Assembly (NCBI RefSeq): GCF_001613505.1 | Contig: NZ_BDCM01000003.1 | Span: forward strand, 675,145-739,144 | Direction: 5' to 3' | From: Nocardia mikamii NBRC 108933 | GTDB lineage: Bacteria > Actinomycetota > Actinomycetes > Mycobacteriales > Mycobacteriaceae | Length of the DNA stretch: 64,000 nucleotides | The notes under the pieces: model-generated | The model's database searches: none | Seen by the model: the letters and a program-made list of their open reading frames with translations, nothing else | Told to the model about the DNA's origin: nothing | Shown here: positions 8,295-17,737 of the stretch, piece after piece | Position numbering within the stretch: position 1 is the stretch's first letter | How the letters are laid out: each line of letters starts with the position of its first letter | Program-made: the position numbers and the translations under genes

Positions 8295-9692
8295 TCAGCC
8301 GGTCACTCCCAGGTCCGGCAGTTGTGCGGCGCCGGCGACGGCCTCCCGCAACAGGTCGGCGGTGGCCTCCAGCTGGGCGGGTTCGTGTTCGGAGGTCAGG
8401 AAGAAGCGCAGGCGTTCCTGACCGGCGGGCACGGCCGGTGACGAGATCGCGCCCGCGTAGACGCCGTTCTGCAGCAGCGTCGTGGCGACGTAACCGGCGC
8501 GCAGTTCGCCGGGGACGATCACCGGGCAGATCGGGGTGCCTTCGGAGATGCCGAGGTCTATGCCGCGCTCGTCGAGCAGGGTGCGGAAGTGCTCGGCGTT
8601 GGACCAGAGCCGGCGCAGTCGCTGCGGTTCGGCCTCTAGGACGTCGAGCGCGGCCAGCGCGGCACCGATGGTCGAGGGTGCGGGGCCGCCGGTCAGCATG
8701 GCCACACCCGGCGCGGCGGCCTTCATCGCCGCGATCAGGTCAGCGTCGGCGGCGATGAAACCCCCGCAGCTGCCCAGCGCTTTCGACAGGGTGCCCATCC
8801 AGATGTCGACCGCGTCGCCGGGCATCCCGTAGTGCTCGCGGATGCCGTGGCCGCGCTCTCCGAAGACGCCGAGGGAATGCGCCTCGTCGACAAGTACGGC
8901 ACAGTCGAATTCCCGTGCGATGGCGGCTATTTCTCTCACCCGCCCGACCGTGCCGTCCATGCTGTAATGACCTTCGACCACGACCAGCGCGCGATCGAAG
9001 TTCCCGCGCGACATGCGCAACACCGAACGCAGCGACTCCGGATCGTTGTGGCGGAAGTTGAGCCGCCGCGCTCCCGACCACTGCACGCCGGAGATTACGC
9101 TGCCGTGGATGAGCGAATCGCAGATCGCGACGTCGTCGGCGCCCAGCAGGAAGCCGATCACGCCGGCGTTGGTGAGATAGCCGCTGGTCGTGACCATCGC
9201 GTCGCCGACGTCGTACATCGCGGCCAGGCGCTGTTCGAGTTCGGCGTAGATCGGGATCTCCCCGGCGACGATGCGGCTGGCCGAGGCGGAGGCGCCATAG
9301 GTGTCCAGCGCGTCCTTGGCGGCTTGCACCACCTTCGGATGGTTGCCCAGGCCGAGATAGTTGTAGGCGCTGAAATTCACCAGATCGCGGCCCTGCCACC
9401 GAATCACGGTGTCGTTCGGGCTCTCTCGCACGAGGAACATGGGATTCGGGGTGCCGCTGTGCTCGTGCACGGCAGCGATCGCCGCACGCTTCTGCACCAT
9501 CGCCGCGACCTCGGGGTGGTCGGCGAATTGGCGTCCGGGGCCGCGGCGCGGGCGGGCCGGTCGGGTGTCGGCGCCCCTGACCGTACCGCTCGAGCCGACG
9601 GACGTCACGGGAGTGGCCGCCGGCGCGGCGGTACCACCGGACGCCGTGCCGGACAACAACTTCCGCGCCAGCTCCCGCGCCGATTCACTCAT
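8295..9692 (-). CDS. Alpha-oxoamine synthase (serine palmitoyltransferase/BioF-like)
   Basis: 465 residues. About 55 low-complexity N-terminal residues precede a complete fold-type I PLP enzyme: FSAYNYLGLGNHPKV, SRIVAGEIPIYAELEQRLA, VDEAHSLGVFGERGHG (PLP-binding Asp and His; the DEAHSLG form is typical of serine palmitoyltransferases rather than BioF or KBL) and GTLSKALGSCGG with the PLP lysine. The family condenses an amino acid with an acyl-CoA or acyl-ACP, releasing CO2 and forming an alpha-amino ketone. It starts 39 bp after a PKS that lacks a thioesterase, so it probably releases the polyketide chain from the ACP. The amino acid used cannot be predicted. Confidence 0.9.
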   Translation of the reverse strand: MSESARELARKLLSGTASGGTAAPAATPVTSVGSSGTVRGADTRPARPRRGPGRQFADHPEVAAMVQKRAAIAAVHEHSGTPNPMFLVRESPNDTVIRWQGRDLVNFSAYNYLGLGNHPKVVQAAKDALDTYGASASASRIVAGEIPIYAELEQRLAAMYDVGDAMVTTSGYLTNAGVIGFLLGADDVAICDSLIHGSVISGVQWSGARRLNFRHNDPESLRSVLRMSRGNFDRALVVVEGHYSMDGTVGRVREIAAIAREFDCAVLVDEAHSLGVFGERGHGIREHYGMPGDAVDIWMGTLSKALGSCGGFIAADADLIAAMKAAAPGVAMLTGGPAPSTIGAALAALDVLEAEPQRLRRLWSNAEHFRTLLDERGIDLGISEGTPICPVIVPGELRAGYVATTLLQNGVYAGAISSPAVPAGQERLRFFLTSEHEPAQLEATADLLREAVAGAAQLPDLGVTG

Positions 9693-9731
9693 CCCGCATC
9701 CTTTCCGGCGCAGCAGGCGGCTGCGGCCTTC

Positions 9732-12700
9732 TCATCCCGTCGCCCCCTGCACGATCGCCTCGGCCACCCGCGCACCCGCTTGTTCGAGGCTGAACGAGCG
9801 GCCCATCTTCATCGACATCAGTTCCACACCCAGCGATTTCGTGACCAGCGCACCGAATTCCACCGCCATCAGCGAATCCAATCCGAGCTCGGGCACCGGG
9901 ACGGTCAGGTCGATCGAGTCCGCGGAAACGCCCATGACCTGCGCCAATTGCTCGGCCAACATGAAGGCGACGACCTCGTTGCGCTTGCCCTCGTCGAGTT
10001 CGGCGAGCTGGACACGCAGCCGCGCGGCGGCCGAATCATCCTGTGCCGCGGCGGCGATCAGTTCCTTCGTGCGCCCGGTCTGGGCGAAGAACGGCGCGGT
10101 GGCGTTCACCTTGGCCCAGTCGACCGGAATGATCGAGGCCTGCGTGACGCCCAATCGCAGCGCCTGCTCCAGATATTCGGTCCCCTCGTCCATGGTGATC
10201 GAATCGAAGCCGGTGTTGCGCAGATATCGCGCGATGTGCTCGTCGTCGGCCATACCGCCGCCGGACATATGACCCCAGCCGACGACCAGTGCGGTGCCGC
10301 CCGCGCGGATCACCGTATCCCCGATGGCCTGCAGCGCGATATTGGCTGCGGTGTAAGCGTATTGGCCGACACCGCCGAACATCGCACTGCCGGAGGACCA
10401 CAGCGCGAACTGGTCGAGCCGCGCCCCCGCGGCTCGGACACCGGCGACGAGTGCACGCGCCCCGTCGGCCTTCGCCCGGAACACCTTGGCCAGACTCTCG
10501 GCATCCATGACGGTGATGCGCTTGTCGTCGATGGCGCCCGCGGTGTGGAACGCCCCGCGCAGCGGATGCTCGGGCCGGTGGGCGCGAGCGACGACCGCCG
10601 CCACGGCATCGGCATCGGTGATGTCTACCCGCTCGATCGTGATCTCGATGCCCTGGGCCTCCCAGGCCGCGAGCTGCGCGACCGCGGCCTCGGTGGTGGC
10701 GCCGCCGCGGCCGAGGAGCGTCAGCCGGCGAGCGCCGTGGCCCACCAGCCATCGTCCGGTGGCCAGGCCGAAGGCGCCGAAACCGCCGGTGATCAGGTAC
10801 TGGGCCGTGGGATCGATCTCGATCTCGGGCAGCCGCGGACGGACCAGCGGTCGGTCCTCGGTCAGATCCAGCGCGACGCGGCCGATCCGGGTCGAGCGGG
10901 CCACCTCCTCGAAGGCCTGAGCGACGTCGGCGGTTCCGTACTTCTGGAACGGCAGCGGACGATAGGTGCCGTCGTCGAAGCTGGCGTTGACCTTGCGGCC
11001 CAGCGCCATCACCTCGGCGTGCCGCAGCCGCAGCATCCGATCCAGATCGAAGGAGAAATAGGAGACGTTCTTGTCGAACGCCGACAGATCCAGCATGCCG
11101 CCGGTGTAGATATCGGCCTTGCCGATCTCCACGATGCGACCGAATTCGGCGATCACCGCGAAGTTCTGGCGCAGGATCTCACCCGGCGCGGAGCTGATGA
11201 TCACGTCCACGCCGCGGCCGCCGGTGAGAGCGAGAACCTCGTCGACGAAGGTGAGCGACCGCGATCCGACCGCGTGATCGGCACCCTCGGCCAGGACGTA
11301 GGCGCGCCGCTGTTCGCTGCTCGCGGTCCCGATCACGATGGCGCCGTGCAATTTCGCGATCTGCACCGCCGCGCTGCCGACGCCACCGGCCGCACCGTGC
11401 ACGAGCACGGTCTCGCCGGCCCGGATCCGCGCGAGTTCGAGCAGCGAGTATTCGGCGGTGGTGAAGGCGGTGACGCTGCTGCACCGGCCCGCGTCGGTGT
11501 CGGGGCGGACGTGGGTGAGCGAATCGGTCGAGGTGGTGTGAAAGCGCGCGACCATACCCTTGGAGGTCAGGCTCACCGCGTCGCCGGGAGCGTAGTCGGT
11601 GACGCCGGGACCGACCCGGACCACCTCGCCGCCGCCTTCCATGCCCGGCACCAGGCCGAAGAACGTCTCCGACAGTTCACGTTCGCCTAGGACGCCGATC
11701 ACCTTCAACGCGTCCTTGTAGTTGAGGCCCACCGCACGCATGCGGACCTCGACCTCGCCCGGACCGGGTTCGCGCCGATCGCAACGCCGCCAGCCCAGCC
11801 GCGCGAAGGTGCGCGAACGGGGCAGTTCCAGTTCGAAATTCGCCTCGGGATCGGTGAGCGGTTCGGCGGTGTCGAGGGCGTCGAGCCGCTCGGGCAGCGT
11901 TCGGGTCACGACCGTGGTCCAGCGCAGGCCGTTGCGCAACACGGCCTCGTCGACCAGGTCGTACTGGAAGCCACCGGGGATCGCCAGTTCCGCGGACAGG
12001 TCCGCGACCGTCGTGCCGGCATCGATGTCGACCAGTCGCCAGCGCAGCCGGGACTGTTCGTTGAGCAGGACGCGACGAGCGCCGGCGATGGCCGCCTGGC
12101 TGGGATCCGGCGCCGTCTCGTCCGCGGGATGGGCGTAGGCGTGGGCGCTGACCACGGTCGCGTATATCGAGCCGTCGCCGGTCAGCGGAATCTCGATGTC
12201 GTGCTCGGTGACCCGCTCCTCGAGATAGCCGTCCAGCGTCACCGCGATCCGGCGCAACATCCACAGCGCGGCCACATCACCGTCGGGTGTGTGTCCGGGG
12301 ACCACGCAGACGTGCAGCCGTCGCACGTCCTCGTCGCCGAAGATGTCGCGAAGCCGCTGTGCCAGTCGCTGTTCCAGCTCGGTATCGGCCGGGTCCAGCA
12401 GGAGGACGGCCGAGCCGGCGCCGCCCGCGACGGCATCGCGCACCCGCTCGATCCGCGAGTCGATGTTCTCGCCGTAGCCGACGACCAAGGTGTAGAGGCC
12501 GTCGTTGCCGGGGAGTGCGGTCGTGTCGACCGGATCGCGCAGCTCCCACCGTTCCTCGTAGAACATGTCGGTCATACGCTGCAGTGGGCCGCGGCCCGGA
12601 GTCAGGGATCCGAATTCCATCCCCCTGATCTGCATGACCACGGTGCCTTCGGCGTCGAGCAGATCGATATCGGCCAGTGGCCGGTCACCCTCGGTGAACC

Positions 12701-15700
12701 GGGCCACGGCGGTGACCTCGATCGGCAGCGGCGCCAGGCGGCGCACGGTGCGCACGCCGACCGGCACCATCGCACCCTCGTGGGCCCCACCGCGCCCGGC
12801 GAGCAGGGCGGCCACACTCTGCAGCGCCGCATCGACGATCGCGGGGTGGGCGAGGTACCGCTCCCCCTGGCCGATGGTGCCGTCGAGTTGTGCGACCACG
12901 GTGTCCGGCGAGATCCGGATCGCGGTGGCGCGCTGGAAGGTCGGGCCGTATTCCAGTCCGCGCGCGGCCAGTCCGGCGTAGAACTCGGCGGGGTCGACCG
13001 CGAGCATGTGCTCGACATCGGGCACGTCCGCGGTGATCGGCGCGTAGCTGCCTTCGACCAGGCGGCCCAGTGCGTGGACGGTCCAGATGGTTCCGGCCGC
13101 GCCCCGGGAGCGGATGGTGAAGCGCCCGGTCGAATCCTCGACGTGGAGTTCGACGATCGGCGCCTCGCCCTCCTCGACGACCAGGGGTGCGACGAACCGC
13201 ACGCCTTCCACGGCCACCTGATCCGATTCGGTGCGCACCGCGGCGGCGCTCAACGCGGCATCCAGATATCCCGCGCCGGGCAGGATCCGGGTGCCGCCCA
13301 CGACGTGATCGGCGAGCCACGGTAGCGCCGCGAGCGACAGTTCCACCCGCCAGGCGTTGGATTCGTCGGGATGTTGATCACCGAGCATCGGGTGCGCGTC
13401 GGGTGTGCCGTGGCGCAGCAGCCGGAATTCCGGCAGTTCGTTGCGCAGCCGGGTGCGCTGCCACGGATAGCGCGGCAGATCGATATGCGGCGTCGGATCC
13501 GGCACTCCGGCGAACAGCGCGTCGATGTCGAGAACTCCGGCCGCGTACAGCCCGGACAGGGTCTGGCGCAGACTGTCGGCGTCCTGCTGTTTGCGGTACA
13601 GGGTCGCCACCGTCGTCCCGGTTTCGCCCGCGCCGATGAGGATCTCGCGAATATTGGCGCCGAGCACCGGATGCGGGCCGACCTCCACGAAGACCCGGTT
13701 CCCCGTACGGACCAGTGCGGTGATCGCATCGGCGAACCGCACCGGCTGCCGCACGTTCGCGCACCAGTAGTCGGCATTCCAGTCGGCCGTGGTGACCTGT
13801 TCGCCGGTGACCGTGGAGTACAGCGGGATGCGCGGTTCGGCGACGGTGAGCCCGGCCAGCACCTCACGCAGCTCGTCCAGGATCGGATCCATCAGATGAC
13901 TGTGGTAGGGCACCTCGACCTGTAGCCGGCGCGCGAAAATGCCGTCGGCGGTGAGCTTTTCGGCGATCTCGTCGAGACGGTCGACCGCACCGGCCAGCGT
14001 GACGGCCGAGGGTGAGTTGATCGCCGCGATATCGACCGAGCTGTCGGTGGCGATGACCTCGCGAACCGCCTCGGCGGGCAATCCGATCGCCAGCATGCCG
14101 CCCGTCCCGGCCGTCGTGGCCTGCAACCGGGCACGGTGGTAGCTGACCAGCAGCGCGTCGCGCAGCGACAGCATTCCGGTCACGTAGGCGGCCGAGACCT
14201 CGCCGACGCTGTGACCGACGACGACGGCGGGCTCGATTCCGTATTCCCGCAACGCCGCGTACAGCGCGACCTGGACCAGGAAGTTCGCCGGTTGCGCGAT
14301 GGCGGTCGAGGTGACCCGCGACTCCTCTTCGGGACGCAGCAACTCCTCGACGACGGACCAGCCCGCGATGTCGGTGAACACCGCGTCGATGCGGCGCGCC
14401 TCGTCGGCGAAAGCAGTATCGGTGGTGAGCAATTCGCGCGCCATACCCCACCACTGCGGGCCCATCCCGGTGAAGACGTACACCGGCTCGGCGGTGCGCT
14501 TGGCGACGGTGCGACCGACTCGCCCCTCACCGTTCGCCAGGTCCACCAGGCCCCGGACCAGTTCGGTGTCGTCACCGAAGGTGATCGCGGCGCGATGGTT
14601 GTGGTGATTGCGACGCCGCCACGCGGCCTCGGCCAGCCGGCCGGGGTCGGCGCCCTCGGCGATCAGTTCGGCGACGCCGCGAGCCAGTTGCCGAACGGCT
14701 GTCTCGTTTCGCGCGGAGAGCGGCAGTACGCCGAAATGCTGTGGCGCCCGGCCCGTTTCGGCAGAGCCCGCATACTCCTGCAGAATCGCGTGCGCATTGG
14801 TGCCGCCGTATCCGAAACCGTTGACGGCCACCGTCATGCGCTCGACCTCGGGGCCGACCGGTTCGGCCTCGGTCTGGAGGCGAATTCCCAGTTCCTCGAA
14901 CGGGATATCGGGATTGGGCGTGTCCAGCCAGCCCTGCGGCGCGATGGTTCGGTGCGTGATGGCCAGCGCCGATTTGATGACGCTCGCGATACCCGACGCG
15001 GCTTCGGTGTGCCCGAGCGTCGCCTTCACCGAGCCGACGCCGACCGGCCCGGACCGTCCGGTGGCGGCGCCGTAGGCCCGCCCGATGGCTCGCAGCTCCA
15101 GCGGGTCGCCCACCGGCGTGCCGGTTCCGTGTGCCTCCACGTAGGTGATCTCGTGCGCCGGGATTCCGGAACGCTCGATCACGGTCTTGGCCAGCGCTTC
15201 CTGGGAATCCGCGTTCGGAACCGTGATGGCCGTGGTGCGGCCGTCCTGATTCGATCCGGTGGCCTTGACCACCGCGTAGATGCGGTCGCCGTCGCGTTCG
15301 GCATCGCCGAGCTTCTTCAGCACCACGATGCCGGCGCCCTCGCCACGACCGTAACCGTCGGCGGCGGCGTCGAACGGTTTGCTGCGGCCGTCGGCGGCGA
15401 GGAATCCGCCCTTGCACATGGAGACGAACGGCTCCGGCTGCGCCATCACGGTCACGCCGCCGGCCAGCGCGTATTCACAGTCTCCGCTCTCGATGGCCTG
15501 GCAGGCCAGATGCAGGGCGACCAGCGACGAGGAACAGGCCGTGTCGACGGTGACGGCCGGACCGGTCAGGTTGAGCGCGTAGGCGATCCGGTTCGAGAGC
15601 ATCGTGTACGACGCGCCCGCGGCGGTGTGCATGTCGACATGCGGCAGCGCCGGACCGCCGACCGATACCGCCAGCTGATCGAGGGTGAAGGCGCCGATGT

Positions 15701-16058
15701 AGACGCCGAACCCCGAACCGGCGCTGCGACCGGCGACACCCGCGTCGTCGAGCGCCTCCCACACCACTTCCAGGACGAGCCGCTGCTGCGGGTCCATGGC
15801 GGCCGCCTCGCGCGGGGAGATGCCGAAGAAGTCGGGATCGAACTCCCATGGATCGCCGGTCATGAAGGCGGCGCGTTTGGTGTACATGCGTCCGGGGGTG
15901 CGGCGGTCGGCGTCGTAGTAGCGCCGCCAGTCCCAGCGGTCGGCCGGGATCTCGGTGACCCCGTCCCGTTTGTTGATCACGAAGTCCCAGAAGGACTCCG
16001 GCGAATCGATACCGCCGGCGTACCGGCATCCGATTCCGACGATGGCAATGTCAGACAC
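9732..16058 (-). CDS. Type I polyketide synthase, KS-AT-DH-ER-KR-ACP, mycocerosic-acid-synthase-like
   Basis: 2108 residues from GTG 16058 with GAGGAG just upstream; the length equals that of mycobacterial Mas-type synthases. KS: Cys175 in VDTACSSS, His310 in EAHGTGTPVGDP, His350 in KATLGHTEA. AT: GHSVGE with Ser617, and the specificity region reads VPYHSHLMD, neither clear HAFH (malonyl) nor YASH (methylmalonyl). DH: HVVGGTRILPG. ER: VHGAAGGVGSAAVQIA. KR: GGFGAFGLATG with YAYTAAN. ACP near the end: LGLDSLMAVEFG. All reductive domains look intact, so an iterative, fully saturated, possibly methyl-branched chain is expected. There is no thioesterase; release is probably by the alpha-oxoamine synthase downstream. 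No FadD or PapA gene accompanies it. Confidence 0.95.
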   Translation of the reverse strand: MSDIAIVGIGCRYAGGIDSPESFWDFVINKRDGVTEIPADRWDWRRYYDADRRTPGRMYTKRAAFMTGDPWEFDPDFFGISPREAAAMDPQQRLVLEVVWEALDDAGVAGRSAGSGFGVYIGAFTLDQLAVSVGGPALPHVDMHTAAGASYTMLSNRIAYALNLTGPAVTVDTACSSSLVALHLACQAIESGDCEYALAGGVTVMAQPEPFVSMCKGGFLAADGRSKPFDAAADGYGRGEGAGIVVLKKLGDAERDGDRIYAVVKATGSNQDGRTTAITVPNADSQEALAKTVIERSGIPAHEITYVEAHGTGTPVGDPLELRAIGRAYGAATGRSGPVGVGSVKATLGHTEAASGIASVIKSALAITHRTIAPQGWLDTPNPDIPFEELGIRLQTEAEPVGPEVERMTVAVNGFGYGGTNAHAILQEYAGSAETGRAPQHFGVLPLSARNETAVRQLARGVAELIAEGADPGRLAEAAWRRRNHHNHRAAITFGDDTELVRGLVDLANGEGRVGRTVAKRTAEPVYVFTGMGPQWWGMARELLTTDTAFADEARRIDAVFTDIAGWSVVEELLRPEEESRVTSTAIAQPANFLVQVALYAALREYGIEPAVVVGHSVGEVSAAYVTGMLSLRDALLVSYHRARLQATTAGTGGMLAIGLPAEAVREVIATDSSVDIAAINSPSAVTLAGAVDRLDEIAEKLTADGIFARRLQVEVPYHSHLMDPILDELREVLAGLTVAEPRIPLYSTVTGEQVTTADWNADYWCANVRQPVRFADAITALVRTGNRVFVEVGPHPVLGANIREILIGAGETGTTVATLYRKQQDADSLRQTLSGLYAAGVLDIDALFAGVPDPTPHIDLPRYPWQRTRLRNELPEFRLLRHGTPDAHPMLGDQHPDESNAWRVELSLAALPWLADHVVGGTRILPGAGYLDAALSAAAVRTESDQVAVEGVRFVAPLVVEEGEAPIVELHVEDSTGRFTIRSRGAAGTIWTVHALGRLVEGSYAPITADVPDVEHMLAVDPAEFYAGLAARGLEYGPTFQRATAIRISPDTVVAQLDGTIGQGERYLAHPAIVDAALQSVAALLAGRGGAHEGAMVPVGVRTVRRLAPLPIEVTAVARFTEGDRPLADIDLLDAEGTVVMQIRGMEFGSLTPGRGPLQRMTDMFYEERWELRDPVDTTALPGNDGLYTLVVGYGENIDSRIERVRDAVAGGAGSAVLLLDPADTELEQRLAQRLRDIFGDEDVRRLHVCVVPGHTPDGDVAALWMLRRIAVTLDGYLEERVTEHDIEIPLTGDGSIYATVVSAHAYAHPADETAPDPSQAAIAGARRVLLNEQSRLRWRLVDIDAGTTVADLSAELAIPGGFQYDLVDEAVLRNGLRWTTVVTRTLPERLDALDTAEPLTDPEANFELELPRSRTFARLGWRRCDRREPGPGEVEVRMRAVGLNYKDALKVIGVLGERELSETFFGLVPGMEGGGEVVRVGPGVTDYAPGDAVSLTSKGMVARFHTTSTDSLTHVRPDTDAGRCSSVTAFTTAEYSLLELARIRAGETVLVHGAAGGVGSAAVQIAKLHGAIVIGTASSEQRRAYVLAEGADHAVGSRSLTFVDEVLALTGGRGVDVIISSAPGEILRQNFAVIAEFGRIVEIGKADIYTGGMLDLSAFDKNVSYFSFDLDRMLRLRHAEVMALGRKVNASFDDGTYRPLPFQKYGTADVAQAFEEVARSTRIGRVALDLTEDRPLVRPRLPEIEIDPTAQYLITGGFGAFGLATGRWLVGHGARRLTLLGRGGATTEAAVAQLAAWEAQGIEITIERVDITDADAVAAVVARAHRPEHPLRGAFHTAGAIDDKRITVMDAESLAKVFRAKADGARALVAGVRAAGARLDQFALWSSGSAMFGGVGQYAYTAANIALQAIGDTVIRAGGTALVVGWGHMSGGGMADDEHIARYLRNTGFDSITMDEGTEYLEQALRLGVTQASIIPVDWAKVNATAPFFAQTGRTKELIAAAAQDDSAAARLRVQLAELDEGKRNEVVAFMLAEQLAQVMGVSADSIDLTVPVPELGLDSLMAVEFGALVTKSLGVELMSMKMGRSFSLEQAGARVAEAIVQGATG

Positions 16059-16093
16059 AGCGACTCCTCGGCCGACTCGGAAATTCCCGCTGA

Positions 16094-16714
16094 TCAGAGC
16101 GGACGCGGTCGGCGAATCATGATGTTCATTTCCGGACCCGTTTTGCCCAGCCGGACGGACCCGGTGCGTTCGTTACCCAGAGCCTCGTAGTAGCCGACGT
16201 TCTCGTCCTTGCAGATTCCGCACAGGAGTACGCCCTGCCGGTCGGCCTTGTCGGTGAACGACGCGTACAGCGCGCGGCCGACGCCGCTGCGCTGCAGTGC
16301 CGGATCGGTGCCGAGGTAGACGTGGAACAGGTGCGGTTCGGCCGGTGCCGCCCGATCCATGGTCCGGTCGACCTCGGTTCCCCTTCCCACGGCGGTGCCC
16401 ATTCCCGCGAGAAACAGTGGGCCCGCCAGGAATTCGCGTAGCCCACCAGGGCGGTAACCGTCGGGGTACCAGAGCAGGGCGCCGACGATGCGGCCGTCCA
16501 ACTCCGCCACCTCGGCACCACCGGCCGGCAGGAAGCGATGCTCGATCATGGTTCGCAGCATCCGCGGCGCCCGCCGGTGCCGGACGGTTTCGTCCGGAAA
16601 GACGTATTCCTCGATCGGATCGTCGCGGGCGAAGGCCGCGGCCAGTACCCGCACCATTCCGGTGACGTCGTCGCGCGTCGCGGTCCGCACGACCGGACTC
16701 CCGGTTCTGCTCAA
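16094..16714 (-). CDS. GNAT-family N-acyltransferase
   Basis: 206 residues from TTG 16714, chosen because GAGGGA lies eight bases upstream; a GTG at about 16690 is the alternative. Motif A of the GNAT fold is clear, HVYLGTDPALQRSGVGRALY, with the acyl-CoA-binding QRSGVG. The N-terminal part VVRTATRDDVTGMVRVLAAAF is also typical. It is the first gene of the minus-strand operon, 35 bp before the PKS. By position it may acylate or acetylate the amine made by the PKS and oxoamine synthase; bacterial ceramide synthase is also a GNAT protein. Self-resistance by acetylating a product is another option. Confidence 0.85.
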   Translation of the reverse strand: MSRTGSPVVRTATRDDVTGMVRVLAAAFARDDPIEEYVFPDETVRHRRAPRMLRTMIEHRFLPAGGAEVAELDGRIVGALLWYPDGYRPGGLREFLAGPLFLAGMGTAVGRGTEVDRTMDRAAPAEPHLFHVYLGTDPALQRSGVGRALYASFTDKADRQGVLLCGICKDENVGYYEALGNERTGSVRLGKTGPEMNIMIRRPRPL

Positions 16715-17311
16715 AACTGTTGTCCCTCACCTGATTTGCACACCGCCGACCACATCGGCGAAACGTCCGGCCAGCGAACTGGTCGCTAGATTACCTCAGC
16801 CCGGGACGCTCCCTACCAGTCGGTAACGTGGAGTAGATCACGCCGGTACGACACGCTCCACGGACCGGGCCACACTCCCACCACAGGGCAACTGCTCTGC
16901 AGCCCCGCCGAATCCCGCACCCCTGCGCGAAATACACCTCGAGCGCGGCCGGCTCACCCGCCCGGATCACAATCGCTACCGCGCGCAGTCGTGAAAACAG
17001 TTGCGTTTCAAAAATATTCACGACGGTATTCGTCGCTACTTCGGCGACGTCACACAGTGAACCGCGGGCAACCCCCCTCGTTCGCGCGCGATTCCAGCGA
17101 CTCCCCACCCGTGGCAATCCATCCGGTCGCCGTATCCCGGCAAGGCACGACACCACCCGTCCGTAGCGACCGCGCACATCTGCCGGCTTACCAATGGCGG
17201 TAACCCCTCAGGGCCGTACCGAACAATGGGGACGACGACGGATTTGTCGTCATCGTTACGAATCTGGACCTCGACCGCGAGCGTCGCGTGGAGGCCGAAA
17301 GGAATCGGAAC
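16715..17311. other. 597 bp gap: PKS-operon promoter region, otherwise no gene seen
   Basis: The left end holds the probable promoter of the GNAT-PKS operon. The rest contains an AT-rich patch near 17000-17035 (TTTCAAAAATATTC) and open frames on both strands with arginine-rich translations and no recognisable family. The right end holds the ribosome binding site of the secreted protein gene. I see no tRNA or repeat. Confidence 0.5.
16788..16825 (-). promoter_or_regulatory. Candidate promoter and operator of the GNAT-PKS operon
   Basis: On the minus strand a good -10 hexamer TAATCT lies at 16793-16788. Overlapping the expected -35 position is the palindrome TACC-AGTC-GGTA (16814-16825), the same half-sites and spacing as in the MmpL operator at 2223-2234. 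A further weak inverted repeat AGCGA-N5-TCGCT lies at 16773-16787. No good -35 hexamer is visible, which would fit an activator or an alternative sigma factor. This is a pattern reading only. Confidence 0.4.
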
Positions 17312-17719
17312 TTGAACACACGGATTCTGGCAGCCGGCATCGTTGCGGGCGCCTTGTGCGCCGCGGTCGCCGCCATCGCTCCCTCGGCATCCGCACAGCC
17401 GTTTCCCGCCGGAGTGTCATGCTCGGAGACGACCTGCACCAATGACACCGACGACACCTATCTGATCGAGGCGTGGCAACACTGCCGGGTCGTCGGCAGC
17501 ACCGCGGAGACCGAAACCCCGTTCAACATGGTCGTGCGAGCGCACGAGACGGTGCCCGTGAAAGGTGTGGAGTGCCCGCCGCTGGTGATCGAGCGGCCCG
17601 ACACCATCGGCGGTACGGACACCACGGTGCTGCGGACGGAGCCGACCCGGATCAGCTTCTTCAAGGCCGTCCACCACGACCCGGACGCGCCGAAGGTTCG
17701 CACCGGTTCGGCCGGGTGA
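17312..17719 (+). CDS. Small secreted cysteine-containing protein
   Basis: 135 residues from TTG 17312 with AAAGG about eight bases upstream; an in-frame GTG at 17288 is a weaker start. The signal peptide is NTRILAAGIVAGALCAAVAA with a likely cut after ASA (before QPFPAG). The mature part holds CSETTCTNDTDDTYLIEAW and two more cysteines, so disulfides are likely. The pattern PxGVxC-x4-C-xND-x-DDTY recurs in the protein at 47292-47735, so they are paralogues. I do not recognise the family or its function. The tRNA-Ser terminator follows on the other strand. Confidence 0.75.
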   Translation: MNTRILAAGIVAGALCAAVAAIAPSASAQPFPAGVSCSETTCTNDTDDTYLIEAWQHCRVVGSTAETETPFNMVVRAHETVPVKGVECPPLVIERPDTIGGTDTTVLRTEPTRISFFKAVHHDPDAPKVRTGSAG

Positions 17720-17737
17720 CGACGACCGGTAGGGACG

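Noticed and set aside
8832..11690. 952-residue plus-strand open frame, and a 684-residue one at 14136-16190
   Set aside because: They lie antisense to the oxoamine synthase and the PKS, whose motifs are unambiguous, and their compositions are typical of shadow frames.
16791..17177. 128-residue minus-strand frame in the gap before the PKS operon
   Set aside because: No ribosome binding site, no recognisable family and arginine-rich composition; the region fits better as promoter DNA.
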